Shown here one piece after another: positions 21,965 through 33,248 of a stretch of 64,000 nucleotides of DNA (position 1 is the stretch's first letter; every line of letters begins with the position of its first letter). The position numbers were made by a program, and so were the translations under genes. Origin of the DNA: Coffea arabica (Eukaryota; Streptophyta; Magnoliopsida; Gentianales; Rubiaceae); assembly GCF_036785885.1 (NCBI RefSeq), contig NC_092312.1, positions 27,084,001 through 27,148,000 of the forward strand. Reading direction: 5' to 3'. The notes under the pieces were generated by a model. The model saw only the letters and a program-made list of their open reading frames with translations. It had not been told where the DNA came from and did no database searches.

Positions 21965-22242
21965 TGACAGCACTTTCGGCATGAAAAACACCCTCAAAAG
22001 GGAATAGGACCTGTTGTTATTGAAGGGAGTAAACATCCAAACTGAAATTATAAAATGAAATAAATACCTAAAAGATGAATCACTATGAAGATGTGTAAAC
22101 CTATAATAGGAGCAAAAGCCGCATCTACAAAAGAGGGCATGAAAGATAACCCTCACGGGATGAGGTGATAGCACTTATGGCATGAAAAATAACTCTCACG
22201 GCATGAAAAATAACACTCACGGGATGATGTGAAAGCACTTTA
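21965..22242. repeat. Degenerate short tandem/direct repeats (gcatgaaaaataac type)
   Basis: The words ggcatgaaaaataac, ctcacggg and gatgaggtgatagcact recur in altered order: at 21967-21997, and then closely packed at 22135-22242 (gcatgaaagataaccctcac, gcatgaaaaataactctcac, gcatgaaaaataacactcac). They lie next to the primer-binding site of the LTR and may be part of that element's internal region. Equivalent 48729-49006. Confidence 0.55.
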
Positions 22243-22348
22243 AAAAAAAAAAAAAAAAGAAGAAAAGAAAAGGAACGCCCATGATAGGAATCCGAATAAT
22301 TAACATTGTCAAACTACGGAATACCGATGACCCGTTAAGGGATTAAAA

Positions 22349-22581
22349 GCTCTAATACCATGTCAGAATGATGATCAAAAAATGAGAAGAAACAGTGTGT
22401 ATTAATAAAATGGTGTTCTAGCATAAAAGTACCGAAAATCTATATTTATAGGTGTACAAAATATGTAAAAATAGAAAATTGATCTATTGAAAGTCATTTA
22501 TACAATTTGAAGATATCATTAATCTCCAATCAATTATTTAAAATTAATACAATGAATGTGGACATAACACAGACATTAACA
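22349..22581 (-). mobile_element. Copia-type LTR with primer-binding site (minus orientation)
   Basis: Read on the minus strand, a 221-bp segment (22581 to 22361) starts TGTTAATGTC and ends TTCTGACA, the TG..CA form of an LTR. It is followed immediately by TGGTATTAGAGC (22360-22349), a near match to the initiator-tRNA-Met primer-binding site of copia elements. A poly(A)-signal-like AATACA/TTATTAATAC zone lies inside. No second LTR and no gag-pol frame were seen to the left, so this is a truncated element or the remains of a TRIM-like miniature retrotransposon. Confidence 0.6.
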
Positions 22582-23719
22582 CCTTCAATAAAAAAAAATG
22601 TTTTGAGAACTTTATGTTTCAGGTGAGCGTTTTAATTCTGGCTTGTTTCAGGCTAAAGAAAAAGGAATGCAAAAAAGAACTTTGAACAATGGGCATTAGG
22701 ACAATTCTTTTGAAAAAAAAAAAAGAAAAGAAAAAACGGTTGAAACAAACAAGAGGATGCACTTCTTTTTGTTCATGGAATAGGAATTAGGACAATTACG
22801 TATGGCGTAGATAAAGTAATAGGCAAAACAGCTTATCAAATGCCTGCACTCATATTTTGTATTTGTCTGAGTATAGTTATAAGATACCTCTTCAGCTCTT
22901 CTCCACTGCAGTGCATGAATAATGTAATATTGATATATCCTACTGTTTTTATTACGTAATTTAGAAGATCTTTCACGTAAATTGTTGTCACACTAATACA
23001 TCCGCTCGACACGTTGCTCTTCTTTCTTTTTTTTTTTTTTTTTTTGGCTCTTTCGTACGTGATGCATCCATTCATGATGTCGAATCGCACTAGATATAAC
23101 CTTAAAATTAAGAATGGAAAAAATTGCGTGATTGGCTCTGACTTTACGGCCACAGAGTTTTTAACAAGTATAAAGGGTTCAAGAATTTATTCTTATACGC
23201 CCAAGTTAGGTTGAGTCCTGCTTTTGTGCATGAAGCTACTGAAAAAGAGAGGAGTTGGTGGTGGAAAGCTTGTAAGCTCTGCTTTGCTCTAGACCAAATT
23301 TCCAAAGGTAAGTAACCAACAATTTCTCAGTTATAAGCTCCCTTGATTTCTCTCTTCAAAACCTATTCTTCCCTTTATCCAAGGGTCATTGAAGAATTCA
23401 TGTATATGAATTGCCTTCCTTTTTTCTTCTTTGCATTGTCTTTCTTACCATTCCCATCATCTAAAGTAAATCTAGCACAATGGCTTCTGTCTTTACTTCT
23501 CTACCACTTTTTATTGCAACAGTTTCTAGCTGGATCACATACTTGGTGACTGAATAATGGCTTCATAATTTTACATTTCTCCTAACCAAAACAAAGCAAT
23601 ATGGTTGTATAGCAAACTTTTCATTCATGAAAAACGGAAAAAGTACTAAAAAGATTAGCAGAGTTTTACGTCATTTGTTCACAAGCCAAGCGGTACGTTA
23701 TGGAATGCCCATGCAGGAA
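22582..23719. other. Non-coding stretch with one intron-like pair of splice sites
   Basis: Contains poly(A)/poly(T) runs and no accepted gene. A consensus donor AAAG/GTAAGT at 23307/23308 is followed 215 bp later by a pyrimidine-rich acceptor ending TTGCAACAG (23522). The flanks have no long frame, so if spliced this is a non-coding RNA or a leader. Equivalent 49346-50483. Confidence 0.35.
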
Positions 23720-23846
23720 ACGTGGCAGAAGCAGCCACACGTAGGCAAAAGGAAGACGAATGCCAAAACTATTTTCTCCAAATTTCTCCATATATTGCAT
23801 CAATATTTTTGGAGAAAATAACAGTTTATTTTCTGTCTATAAATAA
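23720..23846 (+). promoter_or_regulatory. Promoter-like segment: inverted ABRE/G-box pair and TATA box
   Basis: ACGTGGC (23720-23726) and GCCACACGT (23734-23742) form an inverted pair of ACGT-core elements bound by bZIP-type factors in plants. About 100 bp further is an excellent TATA box, TATAAATAA (23838-23846). The spacing of ACGT elements to TATA is normal for a stress- or ABA-responsive plant promoter. It points rightward, into the possible leader exon at 23870-24006. Confidence 0.45.
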
Positions 23847-23869
23847 CATTTGATCTTTCTTCCTCTCCC

Positions 23870-24006
23870 AGCCAGAAAAAACAGTCTTAAGTGTTAATTT
23901 GGAAGGCGGGAAGAGCCAAGTCTTGAGCCCAAGTCTCCAAGGTCTGCAAGTGAGAAGCCAGGCAGGAGCTCCACTTTAGCACCACCCTCATTTTGCATAT
24001 TAAAAG
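23870..24006 (+). other. Possible untranslated first exon
   Basis: Sequence about 25-35 bp after the TATA box up to an AAAAG/GTGAGC splice donor at 24006/24007. It is more GC-rich than its surroundings and contains no ATG-initiated frame of note. It could be the leader of an unidentified rightward transcript. The MATE-like ATG lies about 8.9 kb further in the array (32886), which makes a link speculative. Equivalent 50634-50770. Confidence 0.3.
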
Positions 24007-25300
24007 GTGAGCATTTTAATTTTAGTATTGTTCTTATTTTTGGCCTTTACAACACATATTTTCTTGTCTTTTAACTTTCTGTCTTACTATAGTATACCCT
24101 GTGCAGTTTTTTATTAGTGCAATTCTGTGTACTTTGTAACCTTTACAACTCATCCTAATCTACTACTCGGACCATTATTCATCAGTTTCACTTCTAAAAA
24201 GTAAAGTAGATGAAGCTGGCTGAATTGAGTGCTGAAGCCTCTTATCTTGATTGGTTGTTGGATGCTAGTTTATCGTGCACACAAGTTTGTAGCATTGCAT
24301 GTCTGGCCTGCTTAGTGTTTTACACCTCTACCATACATTAAGGTAGATTTTTTTCATAACATGGTCAAAATAACAATACTATTAAGGTGGATGTAAAACG
24401 TTAAAATTTAGAAGAAGGGTTCATGCATTTCCACGATAGTGCATGATAGCTTCTATGATAGTGGGTGCTGAATCTGAGTCGTCTAACTAGTTCGATCAAA
24501 TAATTCTTGATTCAAGATTGAAAACATGAACTTGAAGTACAAAACTAAAGTTTGTGAGCCATTTTGTGAGCTTGTATCAAGATTATGGAACATCAAAAAA
24601 CCAATTTCAGTGACATATGAACCAAAGTTTGAACTCGCACAGTCGGATTATTTGATTTGAGCTAACATGAAAAAGATTGTACGGCTTTTTGTTGATAAAT
24701 TGGAAGCACTTCAGGTGTCTTCTGACTGACATATGTATGGAACATGGCGAGGACAGCGGCATGTCTTATAGAAGGAGATAACGAGTGGACCAGTTCTTTA
24801 TTTTAGGTCCTTTTATTTTTTTTTTTTCACTTGTTAGGTCCAGTTGGAAGGCCTTCAGATCAATAATTTAGAAAACTAGCTGAATTTTTACCCTCTTTGA
24901 TTGAAAAAAAAAAAAAAAGGAAATTTTACTTTTCAACTTGTACAAGGTTTCAGTTGAACTTGTATTGTATTTCCAAAAATATTTTTTCCATTTTTTTCTT
25001 TTTGAAATTATTAGGATAGATAATTTAGTCCGATTTTGCTTTCATTTTCCCGAATTTTCTCAAAATCTTATCCAACATTTCTTCTTCAAACCTATTTGTG
25101 GCATGCTGTCAAATTGAAAAGACTTGAAATGCAATTTTTTTTTTTCTGGTTAGTAAATAAGAATCTTGCAATGCAGTTTTCTATTTGTCATTTTATTTAT
25201 GGTGCATTTATTTGAAATAGCTTCTAACTTCGTGAAACTTAATAACACACACTTTTCCTTCATGAAAACCGTTTAAAAGTACTTACAAGAATGCGCAGAA
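23990..25300 (+). repeat. Old tandem duplication, repeat A (about 1.3 kb)
   Basis: Matches repeat B (25305-28000) over several collinear blocks: ggcctttacaacac with gttttttattagt-type sequence; tgaagcctct; gtttgtagcattg; gatgtaaaacgttaaaat; aacatcaaaaa with cca.tt; aggtgtcttc; ttaggtcca.ttggaagg; acatttcttc with gtggcatgctgtca. Divergence is high, so it is far older than the 26.8-kb array. A lacks the hAT-like element and the purine/(AT)n block found in B. Equivalent 50754-52064. Confidence 0.7.
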
Positions 25301-25541
25301 ACGTGGCATTTTGCTTTTATTGTTATATTATGCAATTTGTGGCCTTTACAACACACGTACACATTTGCTTACTTTTCAACTTCTAGTCTTCCTATGGTAT
25401 TTTGTGCAATTTTTTATTAGTATTATTTTGTGTACTTTTTAGCCTTTACAACCCACACTAATTTTTCACTTGGACCCTTTGAATGAGTGTTGAAGCCTCT
25501 ATCTTGTTCGGTTGTTAGATGCATATTTGTCATTTTAACAG

Positions 25542-25605
25542 GTTTGTAGCATTGTCTCACCAAGAAGAAAAAAAAAAAAAAAAAAAAGTTTGTAGCATTG
25601 TCTCA
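25542..25605 (+). mobile_element. Minimal poly(A) retro-insertion with 18-bp target duplication
   Basis: Two perfect copies of gtttgtagcattgtctca (25542-25559 and 25588-25605) flank a 28-bp insert that is CCAAGAAG followed by A20. This looks like a LINE-mediated insertion that kept little more than the tail. Repeat A has one copy of the corresponding site (gtttgtagcattgc near 24286-24299), so the site was empty before. Equivalent 52306-52369. Confidence 0.6.
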
Positions 25606-26358
25606 TTGTTTTGCACCTACATTACATTGACCACAAAATACAACCAAAGCAATAATAATAACTCCGACAATAACATCAAGGCAACGATGTAAAACGTTAA
25701 AATAAGGGGAAGGGTGGATGCAGTTTCATTGTCGTGGTAACGTTGATGAAAATCGGTGCTGATGATGCAGCTGCTGCAAATCAGCTGCCTGAGTCCTCTA
25801 GTTCAACCAAGCAATTCCCGCCTGACAAATTGAACTTGAATAAAAATCAAAATCACAATATTCAGTTATGAAATGTGAAAATATATGTATGTAAGCATTC
25901 ATCAAATTCTTGTTGGGTGAAAGGCTCTACTCATTCTCAAATTCTTTTATATTTATTCTTTAATTTCATACACTGTTTGGGAACGGATTCGAATGCCAGC
26001 ATGATTTGATTGACCATCCGTCATCCACCAGCCCACTAGATCGGTGCTTATTAGTTTGCATCTACCATCATTCCTTTTTTTTCCCCTTTCTGTTCCATGT
26101 CTTCTGTCATTTCCTCTCATTGCTTGTCTAACATGCATATTTGCAGTTTTATTTGTCAAATGTGGTGTTTTATGGGTTTATAATTAATCTACTATAAGAT
26201 ATGGACTGATTAAAATCTTGTAAAATGACCTAACGAAATAATATTGAAGGTAAAACATCAAAAACCGATTTGAGTAACATATGGAACCAAAGTTGGAATT
26301 TGAGACAATATTGTCGAAGTATTTGATTAGATTTATGGCATTTGAGGTGTCTTCGAAT

Positions 26359-26964
26359 TAGGGGTGTGCATCGAAATCGATAATTCAGAACTTTAAATTT
26401 GAATTTTTTTGAAATTTTGACATAAAAAATTCCGATCGAATTCGATTTCGAATTCACTAATTCCAAATTCGAATTCGTAGCGAATTCAAGAACCCTTTTT
26501 CTTTCTTTTGGAGTTTTGTTTTGTATTTCTAATTTTTTATTATAATTATATATAAGTTTTGCTAAACTAAATGCTAACTTTGTATAATATATGTTTATGA
26601 TTATAACATAATATAAAACTAACTTCATAAGAGTTATTATTGTATTGTTAAACAATATAATTATTAGTTAGATGTATTATTATATAATATAAATTTTATA
26701 TTACATATATTAATATACATATATATAAATGAATTTGAAATCGAAATTGGTATTCGATTTCCAATTTCACACCGATTTCAAATTGTGAATTCGAAATCGA
26801 AATTTCTGATTTGAAAAACCCCATTACCAAAATTATCGAATTAGAACCAAATTTGTATATTTCGAAATTGGAAACCCGAATTCCATTCCAATTTCTGATT
26901 TACTGATTTCAAAAATTTTAAATTTGATCAATAAATTAAAATTTTTCGATTTTGCACACTCCTA
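26359..26964. mobile_element. hAT-like non-autonomous element, complete, spans copy 1/2 boundary
   Basis: A 606-bp element bounded by TAGGGGTGTGCA (26359-26370) and TGCACACTCCTA (26953-26964), a 12-bp terminal inverted repeat with one mismatch. The interior is AT-rich and non-coding, with many TTCGAAAT/ATTTCGAA words near both ends. The flanks cttcgaat (26351-26358) and cttgaaag (26965-26972) look like a diverged 8-bp target duplication. The paralogous segment near 24716-24740 lacks the element and has a single cttctgac at the equivalent place. TIR form and 8-bp duplication fit the hAT superfamily; no transposase is encoded. Confidence 0.72.
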
Positions 26965-27337
26965 CTTGAAAGTGACATGTGTATGGAAATATATCGACGA
27001 CCGTCTTCGAAGGACAAAACAGGTGCACCAGCTTCTTGTTAGGTCCACTTGGAAGGAGGCTACCTAAGTTTTACCTCCTTTGATAAAAGGTGAAAGCAAC
27101 ACTTTTCTACTCAAGGAACACAAAGTTTAAGTGAACTTGTGAACCGTGTAAATAGTTTTCAAAGTATTTGTTTAAAACTTCCTACACTGAATTATTTTAT
27201 AAAAAATATTTAGTATTTTCAAAGCATTTATAGTATTTTTTTTAAATATTTTGGTAAAACTTTCTTTCATCCCACGAAGGAAGGAGCGGGGACGAGTAGG
27301 GGTACGGAAATGAAAAGAAAAAGAGAGGGAGGAGGTA

Positions 27338-27369
27338 GGGGGAAGGAGGGGAAAGGAGGGTGTGACGGG
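27338..27369 (+). other. G-quadruplex-prone purine tract (copy 2)
   Basis: Same G-run arrangement as 574-605. Confidence 0.55.
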
Positions 27370-27506
27370 TGGGAGGAAGGAGGACAAGGTGGGAGAAAGG
27401 GGAAGAGAGGGGTGGTCGTCAGGGGAAGAGAGGAGGTGGCGATGGTAGGTGTGTATTTTTGTTTTTCTTTTCTTTTGTTTGAGTATTTTTTGGGTATTTT
27501 AGTCAA

Positions 27507-27510
<4 letters not shown>

Positions 27511-27568
<58 letters not shown>
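27511..27568. repeat. (AT)n microsatellite (copy 2)
   Basis: Same tract and same interruption position as in copy 1. Confidence 0.95.
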
Positions 27569-30500
27569 TTAAAGCACCCCTAAAAACATGACTGCCAAAC
27601 ACATCCTGTATTCTATCCAAGAATATTACTCCATTTTGCTTGTCAAAATTAACTAGCAAAAGATAGAGTACTCCGTCCGTTTAAACTTTTTTTTTTTTTT
27701 TAAGGTAAACCTAAACTTTTGTCAGAAAAACAGACCGAATAAAGTGCTGACAAGGAGTCCAATACTCACAACCAGAAAAATGCAAAACTTTCGTTTTCCT
27801 GATTTTTAGAAAATCAATTATTTTTCAGCTTATCTCATGTCCACCAACAATATGTTTATCTCCCAATATCTCATCCGACATTTCTTCATCAACAATAAAG
27901 TTGTGGCATGCTGTCACAATGCATTTTTTCATCTGTCGTTTCAGAACTATTTAGGTTCCGTTTCATCTGTTCAACTTCTGAAATGCAGCTTATAAGAAGA
28001 CTCCAAAATGATTTCTCAAGGCATGCAAATTTAATTCTATACTTGCACCTTTGACTGTATAGTCTCAAATCTCAGAGCCACAACTAGTCCTAGCCCTTTG
28101 TAAAATGTCACCTTCCGTTTTCTTTCAATCATTTTCGGTTTCCTCTATATACATATATATATATAAGGAGAAGACGTGTCGAAGTGGGCAAAAGGGAAGC
28201 CTCAATCTAGAAAGGTCTGTCTGTCCCTTGATAATTAATCTGCGTTTTCGGGCCAAATTTCTTCCCCTTGTAAAGGGATGAAAAGGGAGTTGCCACCTCC
28301 AAGTCCAATATAAACATTAGTCGTGTTCATATCCCAAAATGTCCCAAGTAGATGGTTTTTGAAGCCCCTATTGGACCCTTCTCTAATGTGAATTTATGTA
28401 CATTTATTCTCTTCATAAATTTAGTAAAATCCTAAAAATACCCTCCCATATATCTACCATTGTAAATTTGATCTCCCACCTCTTAAACTGCATAGGTGTG
28501 GTGGTGTCCTCTATTCTCTTCATAACTGGTTTATCTTAGATTATTAAGGACAAGCTTGAGAGAGAGTACATTTCTCCTATTTATGAATCATTTTCCAACC
28601 CTAAGGAGAATTTTTCAGATGAATCATTTATGTCATTTGTGTCCGGGGAAGGTGTTTATTAGGACCGGTAACATTAGAATTGCCAACTAAGTTGTAATCA
28701 TCCTTTGCATGTTCAAATCTAGAAGTATGTGCAGGTGTTGACTGGTAAATTATCATCCAAAAGGTCTAATTTCACTTTCCATCCAATAATCAAAAGGTCT
28801 AATTTCACTTTCTAATCCTTAGTGTGATTATAAATTCTCAATCGATCATACCTTTACTTTTGATTTCGGATGCTTCATAGTCCATAATCATCTCAAATTT
28901 TATTTCAAAGCCCTTGCATTTGAGACTCCTTTAGCCTAGATTTTCGTCCCTTATCGCCTCAATGCTCATGTACACAACTTACCTTCTTTTCAAAAATATG
29001 CACTAACATTAATTAGTCCTTAAGAATCTCAAATTGAAGATCGAGCTGGTTTCTTGGTTTTGTATTTGTTTATTTCATTTACTATATTGGTAAGCAACGG
29101 GGGTAAAATTTGGGGCCTTTTGATAACTTGAGGATCAAACATCAACACTAACATGAATGCTGCAAACTTTTCTTTCATTATAAACTTGTCTTTCATTGGC
29201 CAATGATCACCTATTTCTTCTACTACATGGCCTTTCCTCGAAACAAAGTACTAGCATTTAATTAGAACGTCTTTGCTGTACAGAAACTTGACCTAATGTC
29301 TCTAATTTAATAGTAGCTTTTCGATGTCAAACGATGATTAAGAGAATTATGCAATTCTTGATGATTTAGAATTTTAATCTTGCATGTGCTTTGTCTCCCT
29401 TAGTTGCATCTTGTCTTCCGGATTCAATGATTTTTTCATGTGATATGCAGATTTTACAATCCAAAAAAAAAATTTGTGTTGGTAACGTGAACATTTAATG
29501 TCTACATATGTATATATTAAACCAGAACATATTTTTCATCTTTGGTGCCTGTCTGCGCATTCACTGTGTGTGAATGTGTCACACTGGATTGAATCAAATG
29601 TTAAGCAGAATTTTTTGATGTGCCTATTTAAAAGGAGAAGTCAAAGATGGCATTATACTTGAAGAAGGCGAATGTACGGACTGACCTACAAAATCGTGCC
29701 ACTATTTCATGATCATTATTTTATTGATCTCTGAAATATTCCCATCTGCATCTCAAACTTTTAAAAGTGCTTAAAAACTTGACAATTAAGCATAGGGTAA
29801 CCACTCAAATGAGTGAATTACCACCATTTCCTTTGTCTTGTTCTAAAACAGCACACCAAGTGGACTGGGAAAGAGATTGAATGGTTATATATATATGAGA
29901 AGGTTTGGTGGAATTGTTGTCGTTTCTCTATAGTTTATTGTGCTGAGAATATGTGTAGTTGATTCTTGTGTCCCTTTTCTTCTTCAAATTGGAAAAGAAA
30001 ATGACATGCAACAAAATTTTGACGCTAAGAAAACCGTCTGATATCTTCACATTAAAGAAAACAACAAACTACTGCTGATTGTTTTTGCATTTTCCGAATA
30101 TAGATTGGTTTTCCAAACGAGGTCACTTTCACTAGAAAATTACTCAGTTTTTCTCTCCTTGAAGTTGAGTTTGTACAAGGATCTTTCACAATATAAAGTC
30201 AAATTGGAGGTAAAAAAAAGTGACAAGATCTGCCATTGTTAAGATCCAGTTCAGGTGTATCTGTTTTCAATTGTGTGTTATTTTATTTTCTGTCTAAAAA
30301 ACATAAGTACAGAACTACAGTAGATTTTTGTTTATTCGTTTTACCAATAACTAAAAAAGAGTAGCTCCAAGAAATAGAAGTACAAAGCTTTAGCAGAGTC
30401 AAGTATATTTTTGCACAAAGGCTAAGCTAAGAAACATATCACAGTTGCAATGTGCAGACTGTGGATTATTGTAGGCCTCCTAATTTCCTGAAGTGATCAA

Positions 30501-32885
30501 GGCTTCTAGGTAGGGATGATCATCCCTACTGGCCTAACTCATGAATTTCAAGATTTTGAATTATTCTGGCAACTTTAGCAATTACGTGACAAGCTTTTCT
30601 TTTTTTTTTTTTCGTGGTCGGTGGAAATGCAGTGGAATTGGTAATTGTACAATGACTGCTGCCACCAAATTTACAATCATAAGCAAATTTTCCAAGTTTC
30701 TAAGAAGCAAAGGCGGTTGCATGAGATCCAAAGCAATGCCTATATCCAGTCCAATGTCGATGGGATGGTGATATAGTTGTTTGTCCATGCACCACTCAGA
30801 ATTAGTATCTCTAATCATATAGACATCGCATGTAAAATGTAGTCTAACCAAGATATCCTACCACAGATGATAACCGACTAAGTGCATGAATCTTTACCTA
30901 ATATTTGCACTCATCATGCAAATCAAGATTATAGATTTGGTTTTTGTGTTTCTGTTTTTTTTTCTTGAGAAAAAAAGATCCCAATAAACAAAGTTCTGCA
31001 TTGGATTCACATTTTTTAGAAGCAAGAGAGAGCAACAACAGTTGAGTAAATGTTAAGTAGATCTGAAGAACAACAATCGCCTGAACGTTAAACCCAAGAA
31101 GTACTACGTGTATTCGTGGCGAAAAGGGATTAGGCCACCTCTTAATTTAACTTCAGAAAAGTCTTTGGACCTCTCAATTTGTTTTTCTCTAGTCCTATGA
31201 TGTCTTCCCCTGGCCACATTCTTTACATTTTTGCAGTAGCTTAACTAGACAGGCATGATCCAGATTCGGTGATATCTCTATAGCTGGAAGAAGGTTCCCT
31301 CTATTATTGTCTAATGTTGTGTTTTGACAGCAGTTAAGAACTCTTTGAGTAGATGATTAAGAAAAGATTGTGTGGAGCTGATGGAATTTAAGGTATCTTT
31401 TGTTCTTTAATTTGTTTAATGTTTTCTTGGAGACATCACTTTAATGCTGAGTCATAGACTAAAGTCTAAAAAATGGTCAACATTTTTGACTAGGACCTAA
31501 CATTTGTTGTGGAAAAAGTACGGCTGATTTACGGCTGGTCTTTGAATACAGATTTGCTTGTGTACTGTCGGAAGTTTCCCCGTGATTCCCTTTTATTCTT
31601 CATCTTTGTGGCACTGCTCATTCATGCATTTTTTATTGGGGATTTCGTGGCATACCTGTTGATTATGTGAGGGTCCATATGAATTTTATGAAGCATTATT
31701 GGTGAAAATGTATGCAATTTTCCAACTTTCCATGAATCGTCGGTTTGTTTTGATAGGGAAAGTGCTTTAAAAATACTGATTTCACAGGATGGATAGATAG
31801 GTTTTGTCTATAGCTAGGCAGTAATATCAGGGGATCAGTACCTGAGGAAGGTTTATACATTTCCATGTTCATGTGCTCTGTTAAATTTTAACAAACTGCT
31901 GACTACTTCATCTTGCTTCACGCACTAATATAGATCGCTAAATGCAGTATATTTCGGCGCTTGATGCGCCCCTGGTATTGTTCTCTGCATCTTCCCATTT
32001 TCTTGGGAGAAAACTGTCCTTAGATGATGCCACGAGTGCCTGCCTATTCCTGCTGGAAAACTGGACTGAAAAATCAGCTGATTTTTGGCCTAACTTTTAG
32101 ACACATCTGAAAGAAGTGATACTGCTCATCTAACTTTTGTTCATAACTGAAATCTACCGATGACTATCATTGAAACATGTTTAATACGAATCGCACACTT
32201 TATAATACTATGATTGATTAGGTTAGCAACCAGCTGATTTCAGTCAAGATTTGGAATGTTATGCTTGAGATGTTGTATATTCTTTCTCATGCTAGCTCTG
32301 AATTTGAAGAGACATTTTCTTTTTTTCTTGTTACTGATATCAGTGTTAGTAATTCCAACGTACGTGTAAAATTACATATAGCTTTGGTAAAGCTGCCATG
32401 ACATTACATGTCTTCCACAACCAGTGGAGGTTCAAACAGTTAGCTCTAGAGCAATAAGCTATAAATTGACACAATTTTGTCACCATCCCAGCGCCTGAAT
32501 TCCTCCATTTTGTATCAACTAGACTCGCATTCCTTTCGCCATTTGGTAGATTAACTTGCAAGTTCTTGTGGCTGATTGTTAAGCTTGGCGTGTCTGCCAA
32601 AAGCTGCAATTTGTTTACCTTACTAGTTCGTGCTTTCTGTTTTCACTCCACTGTGAATTTAGGCAAGTCACTTTAACAAATAGAGTTGATGCTTAACCAC
32701 TTCTAAAGCTGAAAGATTCAGTAACTGGTTCTACATCGATTCTGCTGTCTAATAATCTAAAACTGTGTATCTATAATTTCTGGCAGCCACATAATAGTTT
32801 GGTTGGCACTGTTGCACAGCCTGCAATAGGATTGCTGTCTACTCCCCGGCAAGAATCAGCCAAGTGGTAGATCTATAGCTTTGGC

Positions 32886-33073
32886 ATGGCAGATAATGCT
32901 GTTCTGGCTTCCCCTGAGAGAAAATGGAATTTCCCCCTCTTGGTTTTCTTCAAAGATGTTAGGTACATTTTCGGGATGCTATTGCAATCTTTCAACTTGT
33001 TAAGATAATCCAAGTGGCTCTTAGTTTCAGCTCTGCCTCCAAACACCATCTGTTAGTAACGAATGGTTCCTGA
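32886..33073 (+). pseudogene. Possible MATE 5' fragment (copy 2)
   Basis: Same sequence as 6122-6309, with the same ATG, the same stop in the first frame and the same second-frame residue pattern. Confidence 0.27.
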
Positions 33074-33166
33074 AAAGTAATCTGGGACCCTAAAAATGAG
33101 CCAAAAACGAAAAGCCTGGAGAAGGGAAGTGTATATGCGGTCCAGGATGCAATTAACAAAACTAAC

Positions 33167-33248
33167 CGTCGCCTGAGAGATTCGAACTCTCGCGGGGAAA
33201 CCCCATGTACTTAGCAGGCACACGCCTTAACCACTCGGCCAAAGCGAC
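33167..33248 (-). tRNA. tRNA-Ser (anticodon GCU), copy 2
   Basis: Same 82-nt gene as 6403-6484, intact in all stems. Confidence 0.96.

Larger units (their letters stand above)
19110..22348. other. Non-coding stretch
   Basis: 3.2 kb without an accepted gene. It includes poly(A)20 at 19571-19590, poly(T)20 at 20217-20236 and a TTTCTTTCTTTC-poly(T) run near 20716-20741 followed by gataaaagaaaatttcgtt, which may be the tail of another minus-strand LINE. A degenerate tandem repeat occupies 21965-22242. Equivalent 45874-49112. Confidence 0.5.
1..26764. repeat. Tandem unit copy 1 (26,764 bp)
   Basis: First copy of a direct repeat of period 26,764 bp. The sequence at position 1 recurs at 26765 and 53529. 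Every landmark checked (tRNA, three gene exons, transposon ends, microsatellites) recurs at exactly +26,764, so there is no net insertion or deletion between copies. The poly(A) of 20 at 19571-19590, the poly(T) of 20 at 20217-20236, the poly(A) of 20 at 25568-25587 and the interrupted (AT)n at 747-804 have the same lengths in copy 2. The left boundary is only the window edge, because the hAT-like element at 26359-26964 runs straight through the 26764/26765 position. Confidence 0.97.
25305..28000 (+). repeat. Old tandem duplication, repeat B (expanded by insertions)
   Basis: Collinear partner of repeat A, enlarged to about 2.7 kb by a poly(A) insertion with an 18-bp duplication (25542-25605), the hAT-like element (26359-26964) and the block carrying the G-rich and (AT)n tracts (about 27150-27760). 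It runs unbroken across the copy 1/copy 2 boundary, so that boundary is not a junction. Its right part is also seen at 1-1240; equivalent 52069-54764. Confidence 0.7.

Noticed and set aside
21965-22242. CRISPR-like array
   Set aside because: The repeats are degenerate, unevenly spaced and without unique spacers, in a plant nuclear context next to an LTR.
22836-23214. Overlapping frames on both strands, 105 and 66 codons
   Set aside because: Both are anchored on a poly(A)/poly(T) run (Lys or Phe stretches) and match nothing recognised.
26230-26655. 141-codon minus-strand open frame
   Set aside because: It spans the left end of the hAT-like element and its flank, is AT-driven (Asn, Ile, Lys, Tyr) and resembles no family. 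It would be split by the insertion, so it cannot be ancestral.
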